A stretch of DNA of 64,000 nt. It comes from Eudorina sp. 2006-703-Eu-15. Lineage: Eukaryota > Chlorophyta > Chlorophyceae > Chlamydomonadales > Volvocaceae. How positions within the stretch are numbered: the first letter of the stretch is position 1; each line of letters opens with the position of its first letter. Both the position numbers and the translations under genes were made by a program. The notes beneath the pieces were generated by a model that was not told the origin of the DNA, ran no database searches, and saw only the letters and a list, made by a program, of their open reading frames with translations. The stretch lies in NCBI GenBank assembly GCA_003117195.1, contig BDSI01000002.1:1575328-1639327 (forward strand), given 5' to 3'. Below, one piece after another: positions 11,672 to 22,155 of this stretch.

Positions 11672-13988
11672 TTTTGGGAGCTCGGATCGCCGCTGGCGCG
11701 TGTGTTCGCCGGGCAGTTGCGTAGGCAGGGTGGGCAGGGAGCCGCCCTCGCGGTGACCTGAGATGACCTGGGTGGATGAGGAGGCGGCGGTCGCAAGGTG
11801 GCTGGCTGCACGGGCAGGGCAGCGACCCTTGGGTCGGTCGCCTCTCTCGCTTGAAGCGATGACGATACGCGGCCCCCTGCCGCGTCGGGTACCGTGCAGC
11901 GTGTTGCCCTCAGGCAGGGGGCCCCATCCGCTCTATGGGAATTGGGAAGGGTCGGCCGCCCTCCCTCCTTTGAAGGGCCAATGCGGGTCGACACGACCGC
12001 GAACCAGGCGACAGAGGCAGATCACTGACGGCTTGAGGGCAGGGAGGGACGAGAGGCTGCGGAGCCGGATCCAGACAGCATGTCGTACTACCTGGTCGTA
12101 CCGCGCAGACTCACGTGTACGGACGCCCGGTAGCCCGAGCAGACGCGTCGCCTGCTTTTTAGGGGGAAAGAGGTGTGGTGTCGGATGCGGCAGATGCCTA
12201 CATGGTGGGAAAAAAAGGTTTGCGGTGTCGTTGGCGAGCGGTTGGGTCCCCCTACCCCGGCGGGCTTGATATGTATCTGCCACATCTGGGTGCGGCTGGC
12301 GGCATACACCCACGCTTGTTGTACGACGCCTGGATAAGGGGGGATTGCGGGGTAGCGACCTGCCGGGGTCCTGTCTTGGGGCCCCGAAAGGGTCTGGACG
12401 TACCCCTGGGGGAAGTACGGCATAGGTGCCCGGGGCTTGGAGATGGCGAGCAGCGGGTGGCGCGGTTCCGACAGGGTGGCTCCTGCGAGGGAATGCTGGG
12501 GACCGTCCGCGTGTACACCGCATCGTGTATGCCCTCACGGCGTGTAGGGGTTGGTGGGTCGGTCGTTCGGGGGCTGGTGCGATGACCATGACGATGCCCT
12601 GTACGGCACTCGGGTCGCGCCGCGGACCAGGTGGCGGCCGCCTGCCGATAATCAGTACCGTAATACATCGCCTGGCCCAGCGCCTCCACGCGCGGTGCCA
12701 CCCCGACCCGTGGGTCGGGTGGGACGGATACGGACACGAGGTCGCCGAGTAAGAGGTTACCACGCAACGGGAAATGAGGGCGCCGGGGTACGCGCGTCCG
12801 GAGGAGCTCACGACGTCGTGTGTATGTGATGGCGTGAACGTGTGGACGGAGCACCGGGTCCGTCCCCTCCGACTGGCGCCCTTCCCCCTCCGGCCCGCAG
12901 CCGGGCGAGGGTGGCAGCACGCAGAAGGCCAGGTCAGGCCGGCCGCACTCCGCGCCAGGCAGCCAGGCAGGCAACGACAGCGGATGTTTCGCGGTGGATG
13001 GTGTCAGGCAGCGGGTGGCCCCGCACGGCGGTAAAGGCAGAGGCCGCATACGAGGCACGGCCCCGTCCAGACAACGTGTCCCGTCGACGAAGCGGTGTGT
13101 TTCCTGCGCAGGTTTCACCCGGGCCTATCTTCGCAGAACTGCACGGCCGTGCACACACCATCACAGGTTCTATGGTAAGTATATTGCCACCTGGGATCGG
13201 GCGGGCGGGCGGGTTGCAATTCTAAACACCATCACATGCAAATTGACGCACATGGATTTGACGTCCTCAATGTGACCGCCTCAGTGACCTCCCCGACCAG
13301 CGCTGTCAGGCAAGATCGTCCTGTCAAGCAACATCAGAAGCCTTTTCAAAGGAAAGGTTGCCCCCGGTGGCAATCCATCCAGCCGGCAATCCTCTAGGGC
13401 GTCCTTCCGCGCAGGGTGGTGCTGTGACTGTAAAGGCCCGCATACCGGCGTACCGTAACTGCCGCACCGACAGCGCTCAGGCGCCCTCCCGGGACCCCGC
13501 CCTTCGGCTGCACGCGCCGCACTGCCCCCCAAACAGCTGCTCAACGGACGGATGGATGGACACAGGCCGACGGACGGACGGACGGACGGACAGACAGGGG
13601 GACCTCGCCCCGATCTACCGAATGGAGGCCTCAGGGCAGTGCAGTACTACAGGCACTCAGTGCGCGAGCGGCGTGCGTGCCTGTAGTCGCATCACGCCGC
13701 GTCATACACACGCGGCAGCGGCAGATGCCCCGCGGTTGCCTTTCCCCACGACACACATACACACACGGGCGGGTTTCTTTGCTAAACACACACGCATCGT
13801 TTTGCTTGCAGGTGTGTCCACTGCGGAAACGAGAGGATTGCACGCACGCACTGCATTTGTGGCCACGGCAGCCGACCCGCACCAGCTGATGGCCTCCCAC
13901 GATCTATCAGCGCGCCAAATCGACAGCGTTCTTCGGACACCGCAGCCGCGGCCTTCTAACCACTGTTTAGGTCGGGCATTGGGCACAT

Positions 13989-13993
13989 TTACA
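13989..13993 (-). terminator. TGTAA poly(A) signal
   Basis: Minus-strand TGTAAA about 115 nt behind the dCMP deaminase stop codon. Called from the volvocine poly(A) consensus and its position. Confidence 0.5.
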
Positions 13994-14107
13994 GGTGCCA
14001 AGGGGCAACCATTTTGGGCACTGCTCTGCCCCATGCATGTCGCGCACTCCTGTTCACACAAAACACGCCCCGGCCGCCGCCCGGCGCCCGGCTCCCGCGG
14101 GACGAGA

Positions 14108-17100
14108 CTACTCTCGTGGCGGCGGACCGGCGATGGTGATCGCCCTCTGCAGCTTGTGCTGCCGCAGCTTCACCCCCGCCAGCCGCAACATCCGCAGCGA
14201 AGCCAGGTAGCACACGTCAGCGCCCGCCGCGGCTGTCGTACCCGACACGCCGGCGGCAGCGCCGCCGCCGCCGCCGCCGCGGCGGATGGCGCCGACAGGA
14301 CCGCCTCGAGGCGCCGCCGATGCGGCCTCCTTCGCATCCCCCGGCTCCGCTGCCACTGCCCCGCCTCCAGAGCTGCTTCCTGCAGCCGGCTGCAGTAGCG
14401 GCTGCTGTAGCGGCTGCTGCTGCTGATGTTGTGGCTGTTGCTGCTGTGGCTGTAGCTGCTGCTCCGCTGCTGCATCGCGAGCCCAGGATGACAGAATCTG
14501 CCCCGAGCTCCAGCCCTCAGAATGGCCAGCAGAGTCCGAAAGGGAGAGAGACGTTGGCGACGGCGCCGAGGACGACGGCGACAGCCGGCGGGGCGCAGCA
14601 GCGCCGCCGCGTGGCTGGCTCCAGAACCCCGCCCAGGCGGCGGCGTCTGCCTTCTGGTCGGCGGCGGCGGCGGCGGCGCCTTCCGGCATTGAGCTGCATG
14701 GGGGCAGCGGGAGCTCCAGGGAGGTGCTCGGGGACGAGCACAGCTCTGGCGGGGAGCCTGCTACAGCCGCGGTGGTCGTGGCCGCGGAGGCGGCTGTAGC
14801 AAGGGACGCCAGGGAGGCGCTACCGCCGCTGCAGGCGCTGTTGGGGGTCGTACGTCGCTGCAGCAGCGGCGACTGCTGCGTGTGCGGCCGCTGCGCCTTT
14901 TCCCGGTGCTGTTGCTGTTCGTGTTGTTGCTCCTGTTGCTCGTGCCGTACGGCACTCCAGGGGTCCGAATCGCTCTGGTGGTCTTCCGCCTCGATGTCGG
15001 CATCGGTGCCGTACAGCGGCGCACACGGCGTCAGGACCGCCGGCGCTTCCGCCGGCTCCGCGGCGGCGGCGCCTCCGACCCCAAGGCCGGCAGCGGGGTC
15101 TGCCAGTGGCGGCGACGCCGCCGCTGGCTGCGGCTGTTGCTGCCGCTGGTGAAGCTCCCGCTGCCGCTGCCGGCTGGACGTCAGCGGCGGCGGCGGCGGC
15201 GCCGCTGCTGCTGCTGCCGCTGCCGCCAGTACGGCGTGGGGGCTGCCGCCCTTCGGACCGCCCCCGGGGCGCGTGACGGGCGCTCCGCCGCCGCGGCTGG
15301 CGGCCAGCCCGGTTTGCCGACAGCCCTCCTCGAGGTGCAGCACCTTATCCTGTGGGTATACGGAGCAGGGTGTTTAGGTAAGAGACCCGCCAGAGTTGTA
15401 TGCAGAGTTGTGCTAGATCCGAGACCACGTCCTGTTGGGTCAAGAGCGATGGAGCCTAGAGTACAACCAGCGATGGGACCCTACAACGAGGCTGTGTAGA
15501 GGGGCGCGCGACTCCGTCCTGTGGGGCCACTCGGCACTCGGCTGCTGCCTGTCAAACTTGACAAGCTGACAAACGCCGCACCCAAAGGGCGCAAGCGACC
15601 TGGCTCACCCCGCCTTGCCTTGGGTTCGCCGCGCCGTTGTGAATTTTACCGAAGTGTCGAAGTGGGAGGCGATTCGCCGCCACTGCTCCTGCCCGCTGCT
15701 GCTGTTCCCATCCCCGTTGCTTGCTTACATCGACTGCTGCCCGGCAACGGAGGGGAGAAGGGGGCCGACCGCGACTTTTTCATCCACCGCTGCCGGTCTT
15801 TGTCTGCGCTGTTATTACCCTCCCACCAGCTCTCCCAGTCCGCAATCCCCGCCCCTCGCACCCGGCACGGCCCGCCGCCGCCGCCCCGCCCCTCCCACCC
15901 GCCCCTCCCACCCGCCCCTCCCACCGGCCCCCGGGCGCTGTCGTACCTCGTGGTAGACCACCTCGCGCACCCCCGCCTGGATGAGCAGCTTGGCGCACTC
16001 GTTGCACGGAAACATGGTCACGTAGATGCGCTGCAGCGGGGCCGCACAAAGGAAGGAGGCATGGGGCGGGGGAGTGGGGCAGCAACGCAACGGCGGCGGT
16101 TGTGGTGATTTAGGTACCTGCCCGGAGGAATAGAAACATAGAATGCTCTTGAGGTAGCACCTGACTGTGCAACACCCGACTTGCGGGTGCAGCAAGGTCC
16201 CGGTTGCGCTGCGCACTCAAGAGACCAACCGTCATTAGCCTCGTCGGATGCGGCATCTGAGCGTCGTACCCTCCGAAACCATTTGAAGTCCATCCCCATC
16301 GGCTATGTGTGCATCACGTCGGAGACCACACCACACGAGAATCCCCCCAACAGCCCCTCAGCCCTCTGTGCACCGGCCACACAAACCAACCACCCGCAAG
16401 CGACCCAGCACGCCCCAGCTGACCCACGGGTCACTCACCGCCCCCGCCACGCTGGCCGCGTTCTTGTTGAGCAGCGCATTCGCCTCCGCGTGAACCACGT
16501 AGGGGTACTTGGTGCCCAGGGGGTTGGGCTGCCCGCCCGGGCTGCGGGCCTCCTGGGGGCCGCCCACCGGGGGCAAGGGGCGAACAGGAAGAGAGGGAGG
16601 GCGAGGGAGGGGTATAGGAAATTGGTAGACATATTTAGGCTGAGGGAGGGGGTGCATCAGGCGGAGGGCAGGCCCGGCACGATGTCGGCAGTACGCGTGG
16701 CGCGTTGCGGAGACAGGGCCCGTGTTGCCACCGCCTGCATGATGCCGACCCTCAACACGACCCCCTCCTCTCTAATGCAGCCGTTACAAGGCGGGCCCTC
16801 CGCTCCTCTGTTACCATTCCACGTATGCTGTATGTCGTAGCTCCGTCCCCACACACGGCCTGCTTCCTCCGCCGTCAACCCACCCCGCCCCAACCCCACC
16901 CCAGCCTGGGTTCCCAACCCCACCACCGCAGCCCGGTCCACACTTCCCTCCGCGCCCCAAGCCCACCCTGCCTCCCCTCCGGGCCGTGGGGGCCCCAGGC
17001 GGTGCGCGCGCACCTTGGCCCAGGGCAGGTCGCTGTCGCAGCAGCCCCTGGGGAAGCCGTTGTAGCCGATGGCCAGGATGATGTTGTCCCCGTTAACGAT

Positions 17101-18642
17101 GACCGCGCCCACCTGCGCGAGGCGCCACGTCGGGGCGGGGCGGCGGGAGCCACATAGCCACGAGCAGGGCACACGCGAGAGGAGGGCACACATGACAGAG
17201 AGCAACAGGGGACAAGGATGGGCCGATGGGTGTCGAGACGGGAGTCGAAGACCCCTGCTTCGCCAGGCCAAGGCCGCCACAGCACTTGTAACAGAATAAC
17301 GGTACGCAACGCGGCTCCACGTCCCAACAGGGCCTTGGGGGGGTTGGGCCCAGAACCGTCCTGCCCTCTTGGGGCCAGAATGCGTCGCCCGGCTGCGACG
17401 GTGACATGGGCCGTGGGTTCCGGATTTGGGTTGCCGTTTGCAACGCGACCCCCGCCCCCCAGGACCCCAGCACCCCAGGACCCTGGTGCAAAGTGGAATC
17501 TTTGCTGACTCTAGTAATCGTTAGGTGGACTCTCTTTTGCCGTCGCCACTCGCCCCCAGCGACCCGCAGGCCACCACGTCACCCTCCGGTGCTGCAGTGC
17601 GCAACACCCAACGGCGCGGGCCCATGGGTCGTTCGCTCCCTCAGACCCGACGCCGTACCTCAGCCCCGACGCCGTACCTGCTTGTTGGGGTCCTTGGACC
17701 GCTCCGCGGAGAGGAACGCCAGCGCCATAAAGTAGTCGTCCCAGCTGAGGCTCCTGTGCCAGGGTGTGGAGGCCAGGGCAGGACAGTCAGTCCGGGGAGG
17801 ACAGTCCGCCAAAGCAGGACGGTCAGTCCGGGGAGGAGAGCCAGGGGCACGCACGAAGGAACAATGTCACCCGGGCCGTACATCTGTGCGGCACCCCGCA
17901 GATGCAGTGAACGGTTGGAGGAGTATATCAGGAAAGGTCGGGGGGAGTATCAGGAAAGGTCGGGGGGAGTATCAGGAAAGGTCGGGGGAGTATATGAAGA
18001 AAGGCGAGACAGAGGCAGGTTGCGCAGCACGTGTGTGACCCACCCGCTCCGGGGTGCCGGGTCGGTCGGGTCGCGGCGTCCGGAGCTCTGCAGCGGCGAC
18101 TGCAGCAGGCCGAGGGTCGCGGGGCCCCGGCCGGCCACGCCGCCGAAGCTGCCGGCCCGCATGCGGTCGGGGGCGCTGCCGCTGGTGGCGGGTGGCGGGG
18201 CGGCGTCCAGCAGCGGCGGCCCGTGCCGCCCGGCGCCATCTCGGCTGCCACCAGAGATGGGGTGCTTCGCCGGAGCGCCCTCCAGCTCAACGCGCGTCCG
18301 TTTGCAGCGGCGGGACGCAGCGTCTGAGAGCGTTGCGATGACGACGCCGTCCGCGAGTTCATCGGCTGTGCAGCTGTCAATGAGGCTTAGGGCGCAGCGA
18401 CTTTGCGCGCGATCGTCACGCAGCAATTCTAGCTCATCGTGTTGCTGTTTAGGAGAGCAACGGAGAATTGATTTGTTTGTGAGCTGGGTCGGATTCGGGG
18501 GCTGGGGTTGACGCGGTCGGAAAGAAATGTACGCAGAAATTGCACCAGCCACCGCCCCAGAAAGCGCTCCAATTGCCACTAGCGATATCCAATGCCTTGT
18601 AACCAGTTGTTCGGGCACCGATGAGCCCTGAACGGCTGCCAT
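14108..18642 (-). CDS. DCTD: Deoxycytidylate (dCMP) deaminase with large insertion
   Basis: Zinc enzyme converting dCMP to dUMP for dTTP synthesis. Six exons, all in phase: 18642-18044, 17753-17678, 17112-17014, 16552-16439, 16030-15947, 15349-14108, total 737 aa. Catalytic core: [20 protein letters not shown] (exon 2), [20 protein letters not shown] (exon 3), [11 protein letters not shown] with the zinc His about residue 279 and the proton-shuttle Glu (exon 4), and FPCNECAK with zinc Cys about 305 and 308 (exon 5). The core then reads [10 protein letters not shown], is interrupted by about 370 residues of Ala/Gln/Ser/Pro/Gly-rich sequence (about 327-700), and ends with [20 protein letters not shown], the normal C-terminal helix. 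The usual enzyme is near 150-200 aa. The N-terminal ~200 residues are extra and carry a membrane-like segment at about 19-41 ([20 protein letters not shown]). Start chosen at the first ATG of the frame; the frame upstream has only TTG. Confidence 0.93.
16609..16632 (-). repeat. Shared intron 3'-end motif (dCMP deaminase intron 3)
   Basis: On the transcribed strand this reads ATGTCTACCAATTTCCTATA followed by CCCC, and lies 57 nt before the exon 4 acceptor. Near-identical text occurs in introns of two other genes (5206-5232, 42691-42715), with weaker matches at 45695-45720 and 8521-8540. Confidence 0.8.
17924..17994. repeat. About 21 bp tandem repeat in dCMP deaminase intron 1
   Basis: TATCAGGAAAGGTCGGGGGG-like unit repeated about three and a half times inside the first intron (18043-17754) of the dCMP deaminase gene. 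Confidence 0.9.
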
Positions 18643-20381
18643 CGCGTTTCCCGCGCTTCGGAATCTGGTTGGGCTGTTAATCACATTAACGCGATCGGCA
18701 TGCCGAAGAGAAAGACTTTTATGTATGATTGTGTGTTGAACATTTTTTGTAGTCGGCAAAGAAGGGTTATGAGCGTGCGCCAGCAGGCGTCAGCGATCGC
18801 GCGCTTTCGTACGCAGGAAACTTATAACGGCCCGCTATGAATGCCAATCGAACTGTCCTCTCTTCGTGTTTTATAGCTGTGAATAATTGTGAAATTATTC
18901 ATTACAGCGTCGATCGTCCTCATTTTGCGCGAAAAAACATGCAATGGTGGGCACGGTCTTTGCCGCCCTGCCGCACACGGTGTCAGCTCGAGGATAACTC
19001 AATCATGTTCCGAATTACGATCTTGTCAATCTTGTCTCCTTTGTTATGCCGTAGGACCTTGAAAGTGAGACTACCGTACAGGTTACGCGCGCCCTCGCGC
19101 CCAGGCAGGCTGGAACGCAGGTACCGTAGAGCTACAAACGGCCGCGCAGTGAAAGGGCTGCGGCCTCTGGTCTGGATATCAGAGCATGTAGGAACCGCGT
19201 GACGCTGCTTGAGGTGTTGAGGACTGCCTCAACGGCACGACAGCGCACGACACAGCCAATCTGCGCCCGTCCCCGCGAGCGACCGATTGAGCCGTTTACC
19301 GCCGCAGACCCAAGGCAACACCCAGTTTCTCAGTATCCTCAGCCCAACCCATTCTCTTTCTGCTCCCGCAATCACCCTACCGATTACAAAGCCATCGTCC
19401 TGGCACTGTCACGTGCGGAACAACTGAACAAGCCCGGCACACAACGACTCCCATGACCGCCAGAAGCCGCCTTGCCGCCCTCCCCCTCGCCGCCAACCTA
19501 ATCTACGAGCCGGAGATCCACGCCTATCGGGGTTTGGGCGATTCCTGCGACCGATGCCTGCACCAGAGTCGACTCTCACCGACCTCACCCAAGTCCGCCT
19601 GCCCGCACCCACCCGCACGACCCCCATGGCAACGGTGGCGACATGCACGACAGCCGGACCCCGCGCTCCGAAGGGACAGGTCATTGGACCTCAGCACCAT
19701 GACGGGATAGGGCGCCGTGTTGCGCGTCACCATGCGAGGCGACCGTGCATGGCTGGCGCCAGGCAGCGCCGCACGCGTCACAGTGGGCGGATGTGCCACA
19801 TCAGCAAAAGTCCGTGAATGGCAAAACCAGCGTGCGACACTCGACACACAAAACAAACGTCCGAGAAGGCGACATCAGATGGCTCCCCGCGCAGCCACGT
19901 CCCCAGCTGTGGGCTGTCGGCGAGTCATAAGCCAGTCTCCACACAGCGCGCAGCAGGCCTGCGTCCCATAATGGGTGCCGTCAGAAACTGGGTCCGGTTG
20001 CAGAACCCCCCCTAACTCGTTTCCCCCGTACTCTTTCCTCCGTGTGCACCTCAGCCCACACAGACGGCCGCCTCGACCCGGCCTGCGTTTCCGCAACACA
20101 TCGTGACCCCGGACAGTCCCTCCAGTCCTGGAACGCGAGAGAAAAACTGGACCAACAACGTGATGCACGCCGGCGCGGAACCCTTAGAGATCTACCACCG
20201 CGGCATCCGTGTGCCCGGCCCGGCTGCGCAACCAGGCAGAGACGCGCGGGTTCCGGAGCCCTCACTCGCCAGTGCCGGCAAGTTTCCAGAACCATTTCCA
20301 CCTCGGGCCCAGACGATGTCTGGTCAAGCGCAGCCCGTCTCCGTCCACCCTGGAAAAACGAGGCGGGACCCGGACCACTCC
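18643..20381. other. Intergenic region, no gene recognised
   Basis: Contains the 5' flank of the dCMP deaminase gene and the 3' flank of PHF5A (both minus strand). A plus-strand ATG frame of 121 codons at 18837-19202 has no family signature and lower GC than the confident exons. Other frames around 19400-20380 overlap on both strands and are not supported. Confidence 0.45.
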
Positions 20382-21127
20382 TCATCGCTTTTTGAAGCCG
20401 TACTTCTTTCGTTCGTAGAACAGATCTGTTTTTGCGGAGCCCAGGTTGATGATCTTGGGACAGCCGTCTCTCTGCGCGGGCGGATGAAGAGACGGCAGGG
20501 GCGGAGAAGGTGCAGTGGGCGGGCAGGTGCGAATGGTGTCTGCGCTCCCTGGCCTCGCAGAGCCCGCACCCAAGCCCTCAAGGCCCTGGAAGGATCTCGC
20601 CCAACCCTGCCCCTGCAGCACGCTACCTTGCCTTGTTGTGTCCTGTTTGGGCCCCCGGCGCAAGGGCCGCTTTGGCAGCTGTGGAGTGCGGGTCGGGACC
20701 ACCCCGGATGGCGGCTGGAGCCATGGTGTCACGAGGAGCTGTGGCAGCGCCTGCCCCGTACTGCTGGCGCGCACACTGTGTCCCATTTGACGGGCCCCAC
20801 ACCCAACTCACGTCTTTTTCTTGCAAGGTGCACTCCTTGCAGTAGTACGCGTCCGAGATTCCAATCCCACCGCAGATGACGCACCGGCCCTCGTAGGAAC
20901 CGTAGTTGCACTCATCGCAGACACGCACCAGCGTGCAAGGCCGCACGTATGAATCGCAGATGGGGCATTTGCCGTCACACTTTTCGCACAGGCGTCCGAT
21001 AGCTGCGGGCAGAGCCCAGAGCTTGTGAGCATGGAAGTTCGACCCGAGGGGACATTTACAGCGTAGAAGGCTTACCCACGCCTGGCTGCTTCATGCACAT
21101 AATGAGATCTGGATGATGCTTCGCCAT
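20382..21127 (-). CDS. PHF5A: PHF5A/Rds3-like SF3b spliceosome subunit
   Basis: Small zinc-finger core subunit of the SF3b complex of U2 snRNP, acting in branch-site recognition in the nucleus. Three exons, 21127-21076, 21002-20812 and 20471-20382, join in phase (1, then 0) to 110 aa, the length I expect for this family. It begins [20 protein letters not shown] and ends [11 protein letters not shown]. All the Cys pairs of the zinc knots are visible: C11, CEKC, CVIC/CPIC-type pairs, [16 protein letters not shown] and YYCKEC. Donors GTAAG and GTGAGT and acceptors CCCGCAG and GCGCAG are all canonical. It reads as an extremely conserved housekeeping protein, and its internal sequence fixes the exon joins beyond reasonable doubt. 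Confidence 0.98.
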
Positions 21128-22155
21128 GGTGTGGTGTCAACGCCAAAATAAAGTCGCAGATTGGTACCCGCCGGCGCGAAGAAGACTTCGCTTCTCTAGG
21201 ACAACAACGCCGTATAGAAGTTTGATCCTTCAGGTACAACTGAACATTGATGAGCACAAAAGTTGTTCTACTAACTGTGTCTCCCAGTCTAGGGTAATTG
21301 GTCTTGACGGCTTGATGGAGCGGCGCGATCACCTATGGATTCAGTATGGAAGTATAAGAGAACTTTATGATTTCGTTATTGCCCCGACCAGCCAAATTCT
21401 TGACAGCTTGTCTTAATGTCCTTGCACCCGTAACCAATCTTCGGAATGCGTAGCTAAGCGAATGAAATGACTTGGGCGCTTTTTGAAAGCTGAACCCGTA
21501 AATTTCGCAATGCAAGCTTTGCTGTGCGTTCGGTTGGTACAGCTAACCGAAGGTGAGGTTTGTGTCGGAACAGTGTTGACTGTTGAAATGATACGGGACA
21601 GACGCCAGGCATTAATTCCAGCACCACCAACGCTACCACTTTGAGCCCATCGCTGCGTAGGCCGCATGGCGCCACGCCGGCTCTGCGCTCTGAAAGTCTG
21701 CAAAATCCACAACTGCAACGACGCAACTATGAGAGTCTTATGGATACTTCCACGATACGTTTAATTAAGAACAGGGGCCGGTGACCCGTTGTGTTCATCG
21801 ATTTCTACAGAGTCTAGTACGACGCCTTCGGAAAAGTCAGCGGCAAGTATCTCGGATTCTAGGCCTTGCAATCTTTCTAAGTTTAATTACACGGATGTTT
21901 TAATGCAATGCCTCTTTAAAAACTTCCTGTAAGGCCGTACTGGTTGGAACCTTTTCTTGTAGTAAGCCCTCAAGTTGACCGCGTTGGCGGAGCCCTATCA
22001 AGGCTCGCTGAGCACGATAAGGTAAGCCTGTCAGGAAATTGGTTATCGTTGTGTATATGACACAGCTGTTATCGACGATTCCCTGTATTTTCCTCACGGA
22101 CAGCAAACTGGCACATGTAACGCGGCTGTGCCTCTAAAATTATGCGTAATTCAAC
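21128..22155. other. Divergent intergenic region, no gene recognised
   Basis: About 1 kb of lower-GC DNA between the minus-strand PHF5A gene and the plus-strand CaaX protein gene, likely holding both promoters. A plus-strand ATG frame (21126-21416) overlaps the PHF5A start codon but lacks recognisable features. Just before the next gene, CTCTTTGCTGTCCGCAG at 22173-22190 looks like a 3' splice site, so part of this region may be an intron in a 5' UTR. Confidence 0.45.

Larger units (their letters stand above)
11227..14107. other. No gene recognised; contains tandem repeats
   Basis: Region between the membrane-protein gene and the end of the dCMP deaminase gene. Long open frames on both strands (for example 12252-13118 minus and 13358-14398 plus) overlap each other, lack family motifs and have no supporting splice chain. 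A GGAC microsatellite lies near 13549-13600. I see no RNA gene. Confidence 0.5.

Noticed and set aside
12252..13118. Minus-strand 288-codon frame with GNLLLGDLVSVSVPPDPRVG
   Set aside because: Briefly protein-like but no recognisable domain, no splice partners and overlapping frames on both strands.
13358..14398. Plus-strand 346-codon frame
   Set aside because: Its 3' third is antisense to the dCMP deaminase last exon; the rest has no features and a GGAC microsatellite.
18837..19202. Plus-strand 121-codon ATG frame
   Set aside because: Low-GC composition unlike the exons, no family signature; likely chance in the dCMP deaminase 5' flank.
21126..21416. Plus-strand 96-codon ATG frame overlapping the PHF5A start codon
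   Set aside because: Its first codons are antisense to the highly conserved PHF5A exon 1; no motif, no codon bias.
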